The notes beneath the pieces are model-generated. The model saw nothing but the letters and a program-made list of their open reading frames with translations, searched no databases and was not told where the DNA came from. Source: Peptoniphilus_A hominis (GTDB taxonomy: Bacteria; Bacillota; Clostridia; Tissierellales; Peptoniphilaceae). From it: 17,643 nt of DNA. Where the stretch lies: the NCBI RefSeq assembly GCF_040096015.1, contig NZ_JBBMFO010000033.1, positions 1 through 17,643 of the forward strand, in the 5' to 3' direction. Numbering within the stretch: the first letter of the stretch is position 1; every line of letters begins with the position of its first letter. The position numbers and the translations under genes were made by a program. Below, in pieces: positions 1 to 6,375 of the stretch.

Positions 1-32
1 TTTATTCTAAATTCTTTTGTGTATTTTGGCAT
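1..32 (-). CDS. Possible start of an IS3-type transposase OrfA (partial, runs off window)
   Basis: A minus-strand ATG at 30-32 opens a frame that stays open to the window edge and reads MPKYTKEFRI. A purine-rich Shine-Dalgarno (GGAGGGG, minus strand, 40-46) lies 7 nt upstream, so a real start is likely. The short N-terminus resembles the helix-turn-helix OrfA of IS3-family transposases, which often begin with M-x-K-Y-[ST]-x-E-F-[KR]. Only ten residues are visible, so the family is a guess. The upstream TGAACCCCAAAATCCGGA (minus strand, ending at 72) also looks like an IS3-type terminal repeat. Confidence 0.38.
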   Translation of the reverse strand, partial: MPKYTKEFRI

Positions 33-33
33 G

Positions 34-70
34 AAAAAACCCCTCCATCCTTATTCCGGATTTTGGGGTT
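34..70 (-). terminator. Intrinsic terminator of rpsD
   Basis: Read on the minus strand: AACCCC (65-70) pairs with GGGGTT (38-43), and inside this ATCC pairs with GGAT around a 7-nt loop, with a 3x3 internal loop between the two helices. A run of T follows on the minus strand. It begins 29 nt past the rpsD stop. The 3' arm overlaps the Shine-Dalgarno of the small frame that follows, so it could also influence translation of that gene. Confidence 0.72.
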
Positions 71-99
71 CACTTCAATCTGGGTCTCTTTTTCTTTCA

Positions 100-696
100 T
101 TACATGTTCTTTGAATAGAATTCAACGATTAATTGGTCTTCAATTTCTATTGGAACATCTTCTCTATTTGGTAGAGAAACTAAAGTTGCCTTAAAGTCTT
201 CGTCCTTAGAAATGTAAGGATAGTTTACAACAATATTAGTGTTGTAATTTTCTTTAAATAGATCAACTTTTCTTCCTTTAGCAGATAATGCAATTACATC
301 GCCAGCTTCACATCTGTAAGATGGAATATTAACTTTCTTTCCATTTACAGTTAAGTGACCGTGAGTAACCATTTGTCTTGCTTGTCTAATTGAAGATGCA
401 TAGCCCATTCTGTAACATAAACTGTCAAGTCTTCTTTCAAGGAATGTTACAAGGTTAGGACCAGTTTGACCTGGTGTCCTTTGAGCTTCTTTGAATAGAT
501 TAACAAATTGTCTTTCAAGCACACCGTAATATGCTCTTAATCTTTGTTTTTCTAAAAGTTGCTTACCATATTCAGTAAGTTTTTTATCGCTTCTTGCAGT
601 ACCTCTTGTAGCTCTTTTCATAGCCTTTGGGTGACCGCATACATTTAGTCCAAGTCTTCTTGATTGCTTGAACTTTGGATCCATCATTTTTGCCAT
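100..696 (-). CDS. rpsD: 30S ribosomal protein S4, zinc-free form
   Basis: Ribosomal protein S4 binds 16S rRNA early in assembly of the small subunit and is a translational repressor in many bacteria. The 198-residue protein has the S4 N-terminal region (FKQSRRLGL, then LTEYGKQLLEKQRLRAYYG at about 40-58) and the S4 RNA-binding domain at about 87-150 (RRLDSLCYRMGYASSIRQAR, then HGHLTVNGKKV). The CxxC zinc knuckle of the C+ form of S4 is absent; Cys20, Cys94 and Cys129 are scattered, so this is the C-minus type. An AGGAG lies 11 nt before the chosen ATG. The gene stands alone with its own promoter and terminator, not with rpsM, rpsK or rpoA. Some Firmicutes have a stand-alone rpsD, others keep a second C-minus copy; which applies here cannot be seen. 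Confidence 0.97.
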   Translation of the reverse strand: MAKMMDPKFKQSRRLGLNVCGHPKAMKRATRGTARSDKKLTEYGKQLLEKQRLRAYYGVLERQFVNLFKEAQRTPGQTGPNLVTFLERRLDSLCYRMGYASSIRQARQMVTHGHLTVNGKKVNIPSYRCEAGDVIALSAKGRKVDLFKENYNTNIVVNYPYISKDEDFKATLVSLPNREDVPIEIEDQLIVEFYSKNM

Positions 697-712
697 TTTT
701 TATCAAACTCCT

Positions 713-737
713 ATAAATTTTCGCCGCGATAATTTAT
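713..737 (-). promoter_or_regulatory. Hairpin or operator in the rpsD leader
   Basis: Positions 713-719 (ATAAATT) pair with 731-737 (AATTTAT), and 721-723 (TCG) with 727-729 (CGA), leaving one T-T mismatch and a 3-nt loop. In the predicted transcript it starts about 6 nt from the 5' end and finishes just before the AGGAG of rpsD. It could be an S4 or other translational control element, or a DNA operator just downstream of the promoter. It is much more GC-rich at its centre than its surroundings. Confidence 0.5.
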
Positions 738-748
738 AAGCCGATAGC

Positions 749-777
749 ATTATACTAGAAATGGAGCTATTTGTAAA
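749..777 (-). promoter_or_regulatory. Sigma-A type promoter of rpsD (P1)
   Basis: On the minus strand TTTACA (772-777) is followed, after 17 bp, by a perfect TATAAT (749-754). Transcription should start near 742, giving a leader of about 46 nt before the rpsD ATG. Confidence 0.82.
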
Positions 778-801
778 GAAAAAAATTAAAATGAGAAAAC
801 T

Positions 802-830
802 TTTATGAAGCGACAAGAATTTTTTGTCAA
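802..830 (-). promoter_or_regulatory. Possible second, upstream rpsD promoter (P2)
   Basis: On the minus strand a perfect TTGACA (825-830) is followed by a 17-bp spacer and CATAAA (802-807, 4 of 6 to consensus). It overlaps a small inverted repeat, GACAA (812-816) with TTGTC (824-828). The weak -10 makes it less certain than P1. Confidence 0.35.
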
Positions 831-867
831 GAAAGCTATTATTTAATGAAAAATTTTGAGCAAATTG

Positions 868-876
868 TGTTATACT
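868..876 (+). promoter_or_regulatory. Extended -10 promoter of the carboxyltransferase gene
   Basis: TGT directly precedes TATACT (871-876), giving an extended -10 element about 45 bp before the gene. No good -35 is visible at the right spacing (AT-rich sequence only), which is usual for extended -10 promoters. Confidence 0.55.
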
Positions 877-920
877 AAAAATATAAAAGTAATCTCGGCA
901 ATTAATAGTTAGGAGGATTT

Positions 921-2264
921 ATGAAAAAAATAGAATTTGTGGATACTATTCTTCGTGACGCTCACCAATCACTTATGGCAACAAGAATGACTTATAAAGA
1001 TATGGAACCTGCACTTGATAAGCTTGACAAAGTTGGATACAGGGCTCTCGAGTGTTGGGGCGGTGCAACTTTTGACTCATGTATTAGATTCTTAGATGAA
1101 GATCCATGGGAAAGGATTAGAAATATTAAGTCTCACCTTAAAAACACAAAGACTCAAATGCTTTTGAGAGGTCAAAACCTTTTGGGCTACAAAAATTATC
1201 CAGACGATGTGGTAGAAAAGTTTGTCGAATTATCTGTTAAAAACGGAGTTGACATAATTAGAATTTTTGACGCCTTAAATGATTTAAGAAACATTGAAAC
1301 TTCACTTAGAGCTGCAAAAAAAGCTGGAGCAGAAGCACAAGTTGCAATTTGCTACACAACTTCAGAAGTTCACACAATCGAATACTTTACTGATCTTGCA
1401 AAAAAAATACAAGAAATGGGCGCTGATTCAGTTGCAGTAAAGGACATGGCAGGAATTCTTACTCCACCTGTTTCAAGAGATTTAGTTAGGTCTCTTAGAA
1501 AGGCTGTAGACATTCCAATAGAACTTCACACTCACGAAACTACTGGCTGTGGTTCAATGACTTACCTCAAGGGAGTTGAAGAAGGTGCAGATATTTTAGA
1601 CACTGCTCTTTCACCATTTTCTGGCGGAACAAGTCAACCTCCAACTGAAACTCTTGCCATAATTTTAAAGGAAGCTGGCTACAAAGTTGATTTAAATCTT
1701 GATATTTTAAATGAACTTGCACCTTACTTCCAAGAAGTTAAAAATAAATATTTAAATGACGGAACTTTGAGAGTAAAAATGCTTACTGTTGACCCTAAGG
1801 GACTTATATATCAAGTGCCTGGCGGCATGCTTTCAAACTTAAACTCACAACTTTCTGCAGCAAAGCAAGAGCATCTCTTTGATAAGGTTCTTGCAGAAGT
1901 TCCAAATGTTAGAAGAGACATGGGCTTCCCACCACTAGTTACTCCAATGAGTCAAATGGTTGGTACTCAAGCCTCCTTTAATGTAATGACAGGCGCAAGA
2001 TACAAGATGGTTCCAAATGAAATTAAGGATTACCTAAAGGGACTTTATGGAAAGACTCCTGTTGAAGTTGATGATGCCTTTAGAAAATCAATTATAGGCG
2101 ATGCTGAAGTGATTACAGATAGACCTGCAAATCACCTTGAGCCAGCCCTTGATAAATACAGAGCTGAAGTAGGAGACCTTGCAAGGACTGAAGAAGATGT
2201 GCTAACTTATGCACTATTCCCACAAGTTGCAAAGGACTTCTTAGCTAAAAAATATAACAAATAA
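921..2264 (+). CDS. Carboxyltransferase subunit (pyruvate carboxylase subunit B / oxaloacetate decarboxylase alpha type)
   Basis: This is a stand-alone carboxyltransferase of the HMGL-like TIM-barrel family. Such enzymes move a carboxyl group between biotin and pyruvate/oxaloacetate. The N-terminal DTILRDAHQS carries the metal-binding Asp13; ELHTHET gives the metal ligands His203 and His205; SVAVKDMAG supplies Lys174, the residue that is carbamylated in the transcarboxylase 5S subunit. The conserved carboxylase domain follows (VPGGMLSNLNSQL near 299, YGKTPVEV near 376). At 447 residues it ends after this domain; no biotinyl domain (AMKM motif) is present, so the biotin carrier must be a separate protein. 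No carrier, biotin carboxylase or sodium-pump beta subunit gene lies beside it. AGGAGG lies 6 nt before the ATG. Whether it works in a pyruvate carboxylase, oxaloacetate decarboxylase or transcarboxylase complex cannot be decided here. Confidence 0.9.
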   Translation: MKKIEFVDTILRDAHQSLMATRMTYKDMEPALDKLDKVGYRALECWGGATFDSCIRFLDEDPWERIRNIKSHLKNTKTQMLLRGQNLLGYKNYPDDVVEKFVELSVKNGVDIIRIFDALNDLRNIETSLRAAKKAGAEAQVAICYTTSEVHTIEYFTDLAKKIQEMGADSVAVKDMAGILTPPVSRDLVRSLRKAVDIPIELHTHETTGCGSMTYLKGVEEGADILDTALSPFSGGTSQPPTETLAIILKEAGYKVDLNLDILNELAPYFQEVKNKYLNDGTLRVKMLTVDPKGLIYQVPGGMLSNLNSQLSAAKQEHLFDKVLAEVPNVRRDMGFPPLVTPMSQMVGTQASFNVMTGARYKMVPNEIKDYLKGLYGKTPVEVDDAFRKSIIGDAEVITDRPANHLEPALDKYRAEVGDLARTEEDVLTYALFPQVAKDFLAKKYNK

Positions 2265-2270
2265 ATTTTT

Positions 2271-2309
2271 ATACTATTGGAGATTATATGTCTTCAATAG
2301 TATTTTTTT
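2271..2309 (+). terminator. Intrinsic terminator after the carboxyltransferase gene
   Basis: ATACTATTG (2271-2279) pairs with CAATAGTAT (2295-2303); the stem extends inward by a G-T pair and AGA/TCT around a 7-nt loop, and is followed by a run of seven T. Confidence 0.9.
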
Positions 2310-2336
2310 GCAAATAAAAAATTTTTGTTGTATATT
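2308..2336 (+). promoter_or_regulatory. Promoter of the aminopeptidase gene
   Basis: TTGCAA (2308-2313, 4 of 6) and TATATT (2331-2336, 5 of 6) are separated by 17 bp. The -35 begins within the T-tract of the preceding terminator, so the two signals are packed together. Confidence 0.55.
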
Positions 2337-2374
2337 ATTTTTTGTAACAAAAGATAAATGGAAAGGATGATAAA

Positions 2375-3622
2375 ATGGAATACAAAGATTTTCGAGTTGA
2401 TGATTATATAGAAAAATATGCTGAATTAATTTTAAAAGTTGGACTAAAAATAAAAGAGGGCGACAGGCTTGTCATAAGATGTCCCATAGAAGCAAGGGAC
2501 TTTGCCCTTACTTCAACAAAAAAAGCCTATGAGCTTGGAGCCTATGAAGTAGTTGTAGATTATAGGGACCAAGAAATTTCAAGACTTAAATACGAAAATG
2601 AAAGCCTAGAAATTTTAACCGATGTACCTAAGCACAAGGTGGACAAGGAAAATTATTACATGGAAAAGAAGGCAAAGTATCTTTCTGTAACAGGTTCTGA
2701 TCCAGATGCCTTTAAGGGCGTGGATTCTGAAAAACTTTTTAAGGCAAATCTTGCAACATCAAAGGCACTAAAGGATTTCTCTGCAAAGATGATGGCAAAT
2801 TATGTGTCTTGGATAGTTGTGGGAGCAAGCATTCCTTCTTGGGCTACAAAAGTTTTTCCTGACTTAAGTGAGGATGAAGCTGTGAGAAAATTGTGGTACG
2901 AAATCTTTTCTTCAGTTAGACTTTTTGAAGATGATCCAGAAAAGGCACTTGAAGACCATGTAAATAACTTAAATAGATATAGCAAATTCTTAAACGAAAA
3001 TAAATTTGAAAAGCTTCACTACAAGTCCGAAAAGGGAACTGACTTAGAAGTTTACCTTCCAAAGGGCTACATCTTTGCAGGAGCGGGCGATGTAAATAGC
3101 GACGGCGAAGAATTTATTGCAAATATGCCGAGCGAAGAAGTTTTTTCTGCCCCAAGACTTGACGGAGTAAATGGAAAAGTTTATTCAACTATGCCCCTAA
3201 ACTACAATGGAAATTTAATTGAAGACTTCTATTTAGTTTTTAAAGACGGGGAAGTAGTTGACTACGATGCAAAAAGTGGAAAAGAATATTTAAAAAATAT
3301 TATCGAAACAGATGAAGGCTCAAAGAGACTTGGAGAAGTTGCCCTTGTGTCCCACAACACGCCAATTTCCATAAGGAAAGTTTTATTTTACAACACACTT
3401 TATGATGAAAATGCCTCCTGCCACTTTGCCCTTGGCAAGTCCTATCCATCCTGCATAGAAGAGGGAGAAAAACTTACAATAGAAGAATTAAAAGAAAGAG
3501 GCATGAACGATTCCCTAACTCATGTTGACTTTATGGTTGGCGATGCAACAACAGAAATAATTGGCATAAAAGAAAATGGGGAAGAAGTTCAAATCTTTAA
3601 AGATGGAAATTTTGTAATTTAA
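2375..3622 (+). CDS. M29-family aminopeptidase (AmpS/PepS type)
   Basis: A cytoplasmic metallo-aminopeptidase of family M29 (thermophilic aminopeptidase family), which removes N-terminal residues from peptides with two metal ions. At 415 residues it has the usual family length. The expected metal ligands fit: Glu255 in NMPSEEVFSAP, Glu321 in RLGEVALV, His350 in the NASCHFALG segment, and His383 with Asp385 in LTHVDFMVG. No signal peptide is present. AAAGGAT lies upstream of the ATG. The gene has its own promoter and terminator and is not linked to a peptide transporter. Such enzymes feed amino acids to peptide-fermenting anaerobes; that role here is inference. Confidence 0.93.
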   Translation: MEYKDFRVDDYIEKYAELILKVGLKIKEGDRLVIRCPIEARDFALTSTKKAYELGAYEVVVDYRDQEISRLKYENESLEILTDVPKHKVDKENYYMEKKAKYLSVTGSDPDAFKGVDSEKLFKANLATSKALKDFSAKMMANYVSWIVVGASIPSWATKVFPDLSEDEAVRKLWYEIFSSVRLFEDDPEKALEDHVNNLNRYSKFLNENKFEKLHYKSEKGTDLEVYLPKGYIFAGAGDVNSDGEEFIANMPSEEVFSAPRLDGVNGKVYSTMPLNYNGNLIEDFYLVFKDGEVVDYDAKSGKEYLKNIIETDEGSKRLGEVALVSHNTPISIRKVLFYNTLYDENASCHFALGKSYPSCIEEGEKLTIEELKERGMNDSLTHVDFMVGDATTEIIGIKENGEEVQIFKDGNFVI

Positions 3623-3632
3623 TAAATTTTTT

Positions 3633-3663
3633 AAAGTCAGACTTAGGTTTGGCTTTTTATTTT
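3633..3663 (+). terminator. Intrinsic terminator after the aminopeptidase gene
   Basis: AAAGTCAGAC (3633-3642) pairs with GTTTGGCTTT (3647-3656) through 10 pairs, two of them G-T, around a TTAG tetraloop. A T-rich tail follows (TTATTTT). Confidence 0.85.
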
Positions 3664-3671
3664 GCAAACGA

Positions 3672-3700
3672 TTGATTAAAGGGATTAAAAATCTTATAAT
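3672..3700 (+). promoter_or_regulatory. Promoter of the comM-dprA-topA-pilus operon
   Basis: TTGATT (3672-3677) is followed after 17 bp by a perfect TATAAT (3695-3700). A second TATAAT overlaps it (3700-3705), so the start site may vary. It lies just after the preceding terminator and is the only clear promoter seen before 14470, so it may drive the whole block. Confidence 0.78.
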
Positions 3701-3749
3701 ATAATTAAGAATAATATTATGAGATTTTTAAAATAGATGAGGAGGAATT

Positions 3750-5270
3750 ATGTACTCTTGCACAAAAACTTGCACCTTAACTGGACTTAATGGCTACCCA
3801 GTAGATGTTGAAGTTGACCTTTCAAATGGAATGCCAAAAATTATACTGGTGGGGCTTGCAGACACAGCAGTTAAAGAATCAACGGAGAGAGTAAAATCGG
3901 CTATAAAAAATTCTGGCTTTGACTTTCCAAAAAAGAGAATTACCATAAATTTAGCTCCTGCCAATTTGAGAAAGGATGGCACCCAACTTGACCTTGCCAT
4001 AGCAGTGAGCCTTTTGAGCTGCGATGAAAGCTTGGAACTTGACTACAGTCCCTATACATATATGGGCGAGCTCGCCCTTGACGGCAAGGTAAATAAAATT
4101 CAAGGCGCCCTTCCCATGGTAATATCCATGCGTGAAAAGGGCTACAGAAAATTTATTGTGCCCTATGAAAACAGAAAGGAATGTGCCATAGTTAGCGACG
4201 TAGAAATTTATCCCGTAAAAACTTTGGAAGAAGTAATTTCTTTTATAAGGGGCGAAATTCAAATCGAAAGATGTATGGGATCTTTCACCAGGGAAAAGGT
4301 TTCTTATGATGTAGACTTCTCTGACATTAAGGGACAGGAAAATTTAAAGAGGGCTCTTGAAATTTCTGCCTGTGCCAAGTCAAATATTTTAATTTTGGGC
4401 TCACCTGGTTCTGGAAAGACCATGGCGGCAAAGAGGTTTCCAACAATCCTACCAGAGCTTGACTTTGAAGAAGCCATTGAAGTGACAAAAATTTATTCCA
4501 TTTCAGGACTCTTAGACGACAATGCCCTTATAACGAAGCCACCCTTTAGAGCACCCCATCATACAGCGTCAGCGGTTTCACTAATTGGCGGAGGGCAAAT
4601 ACCAAAGCCAGGAGAAATTTCTCTTGCCAACAAGGGCGTATTATTTTTAGATGAGCTGCCAGAATTTTCAAAATCAGTCTTAGAAGTTTTGCGTCAACCA
4701 ATGGAATCTAAGGATATAATAATTTCTCGTGCCAATGCAAGTGTAAGGTATCCTGCAGACTTCCAACTTATAGTTGCCCTTAATCCTTGCCCTTGTGGCT
4801 ATCACAATTCAAAGACACACGAGTGTAACTGCTCTCCTTATGAAATTCAAAGGTATCTTTCAAGAATTTCTCATCCACTTTTAGATAGGATCGACATTCA
4901 CTTGGAAGTACCTGAAGTTAATTACAAGGAGATTTCCTCTGAAAGGTCTGGGGAAAGCTCTGAAGTCATAAGGGAAAGGGTAAAAGCCATTAGGGAAGTC
5001 CAAAGGGATAGATTTAAGAATGAAATTTTTAAATACAATTCAGAAATTCCTGAGAAAAAGTTAAAAAAATATTGTGCACTTGATGCCAACTCTGAAAAAA
5101 TATTGGAGCTTGCCTTTAGAAAATATGGCATGAGCGCAAGAACCTACAATAAAATTTTAAAAATCGCAAGGACAATTGCAGACATGGACGGCTGCGAAAA
5201 TATTAAAGAAGACCATGTCTTGGAAAGCATTCAATATAGGACTATGGACAAAAAGTTTTGGGGTAATTAA
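3750..5270 (+). CDS. comM: ComM/YifB-family AAA+ ATPase
   Basis: A Mg-chelatase-like AAA+ ATPase of the YifB family. Its characterised member, ComM of Vibrio cholerae, is a hexameric helicase that extends branch migration during natural transformation. The N-terminal ChlI-like domain (about 1-170) has the typical LNGYPVDVEVDLSNGMPK and LAPANLRKDGTQLDLAIA segments. The AAA+ core has Walker A GSPGSGKT (217-224) and Walker B VLFLDE (297-302). A Cys cluster (NPCPCG at 346-350, CNC at 359-361) is usual for the family. The C-terminal Mg_chelatase_C domain carries YGMSARTYNKILKIARTIAD. At 506 residues it is full length. The ATG follows GAGGAGG. It abuts dprA with no gap, a link seen in several Firmicutes. 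A role in transformation here is inferred from the family and from the neighbours. Confidence 0.93.
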   Translation: MYSCTKTCTLTGLNGYPVDVEVDLSNGMPKIILVGLADTAVKESTERVKSAIKNSGFDFPKKRITINLAPANLRKDGTQLDLAIAVSLLSCDESLELDYSPYTYMGELALDGKVNKIQGALPMVISMREKGYRKFIVPYENRKECAIVSDVEIYPVKTLEEVISFIRGEIQIERCMGSFTREKVSYDVDFSDIKGQENLKRALEISACAKSNILILGSPGSGKTMAAKRFPTILPELDFEEAIEVTKIYSISGLLDDNALITKPPFRAPHHTASAVSLIGGGQIPKPGEISLANKGVLFLDELPEFSKSVLEVLRQPMESKDIIISRANASVRYPADFQLIVALNPCPCGYHNSKTHECNCSPYEIQRYLSRISHPLLDRIDIHLEVPEVNYKEISSERSGESSEVIRERVKAIREVQRDRFKNEIFKYNSEIPEKKLKKYCALDANSEKILELAFRKYGMSARTYNKILKIARTIADMDGCENIKEDHVLESIQYRTMDKKFWGN

Positions 5271-6350
5271 ATGAAGGAAAGAGACTTACTAATTTTTTTA
5301 AATGGAATAAATTTTTCCAGTGAAAACTCCCTTAAAATTTTAAATTATCTTTTGGACAAAAATATTCCTCTTGAGGACTTTCCTCACCTTGATTATTTGG
5401 AAGAAAATATCTTGTCAAAGAGAAGTTACGACAGGTTGAAGGAAAAGGCAGGAGATTTTGAACTTATAATTGAAAAAATCAATGAAAAAATCACTTCAGT
5501 TGGAGTGAAAATCATTACGATTTTAGATGATGACTATCCAGAATCCCTCAGATATATTGAGGATCCGCCTTCTCTTTTGTATGTAAAAGGCGACTTAAAT
5601 ATTTACAATCCCATTGCCTTTGTTGGTGCCAGGAGTCACTCTTCCTATGGCAATATGGCTGTAAATAAAATAATTGACGCCATAAGTTCCTTTGACTTCA
5701 CTATTGTCAGTGGCATGGCCTATGGAATTGATTCTCTTTCCCACAAGAGGGCTCTTTTAAATAATTTAAACACAATTGCAGTTTTAGGAACGGGCATTGA
5801 TGTAATTTATCCAAAGTCAAACAAGGCACTCTATGAAGAAATTTCAAATAAGGGCGCCGTCATAAGTGAGTTTCCTCTTGGGACTGGTGCAAATAAGTTT
5901 ACTTTTCCCATGAGAAATAGAATAATTTCTGGGCTTTCAAAGGTCGTTGTAGTAGTTGAAGCTAAAGACAAAAGTGGAAGTTTAATCACAGCAAGACTTG
6001 CTGCAGAACAGGGCAAGGAAGTTTTTGCAGTGCCAGGCAACATCACTTCCATTTATTCTGTTGGGACTAACAAATTAATTAGGGACGGAGCCATTCCTCT
6101 TGTTGAAGTAAAAGATATTTTTGATTATTATCCTGAGCTTTCTAAAAACAAAGTTTCTGAAGAGAAAATCCAAATGAATGGAGAGGAACTTTTGGTCTAC
6201 AATATGATAGAAAAGGGAATAAATAACACCAATGATATTTGCAATAATTTAAATAATGAGGTATTTTATATAAATAAGATACTGACGAAGTTGGAACTAA
6301 AGGGAATTATTGAAAGAATTTCTATGAATGAATTTCAAATTTTAAAATAG
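5271..6350 (+). CDS. dprA: DNA-processing protein DprA
   Basis: DprA binds incoming single-stranded DNA in the cytoplasm, shields it from nucleases and loads RecA during transformation. The N-terminal helix-hairpin-like region (1-75) is followed by the Rossmann-type core: AFVGARSHSSYG (116-127), VSGMAYGIDSLSHK (146-159), AVLGTGIDVIYP (170-181), ISEFPLGT and FPMRNRIISGLS (212-223), then GSLITARLAAEQGKEVFAVPG. A winged-helix-like tail (about 300-359) completes the protein. At 359 residues it is full length. The ATG follows the comM TAA directly and has only a weak GGGG upstream, so its translation probably depends on comM. DprA also occurs in bacteria not known to be competent, but the pilus genes downstream support a DNA-uptake role. 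Confidence 0.95.
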   Translation: MKERDLLIFLNGINFSSENSLKILNYLLDKNIPLEDFPHLDYLEENILSKRSYDRLKEKAGDFELIIEKINEKITSVGVKIITILDDDYPESLRYIEDPPSLLYVKGDLNIYNPIAFVGARSHSSYGNMAVNKIIDAISSFDFTIVSGMAYGIDSLSHKRALLNNLNTIAVLGTGIDVIYPKSNKALYEEISNKGAVISEFPLGTGANKFTFPMRNRIISGLSKVVVVVEAKDKSGSLITARLAAEQGKEVFAVPGNITSIYSVGTNKLIRDGAIPLVEVKDIFDYYPELSKNKVSEEKIQMNGEELLVYNMIEKGINNTNDICNNLNNEVFYINKILTKLELKGIIERISMNEFQILK

Positions 6351-6375
6351 ATTTTAGGAAGAAGGAGATGGTATT

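Noticed and set aside
3951..4262. Minus-strand frame of 103 codons opposite comM
   Set aside because: No motif, no promoter, and the plus-strand comM is conserved across the full stretch.
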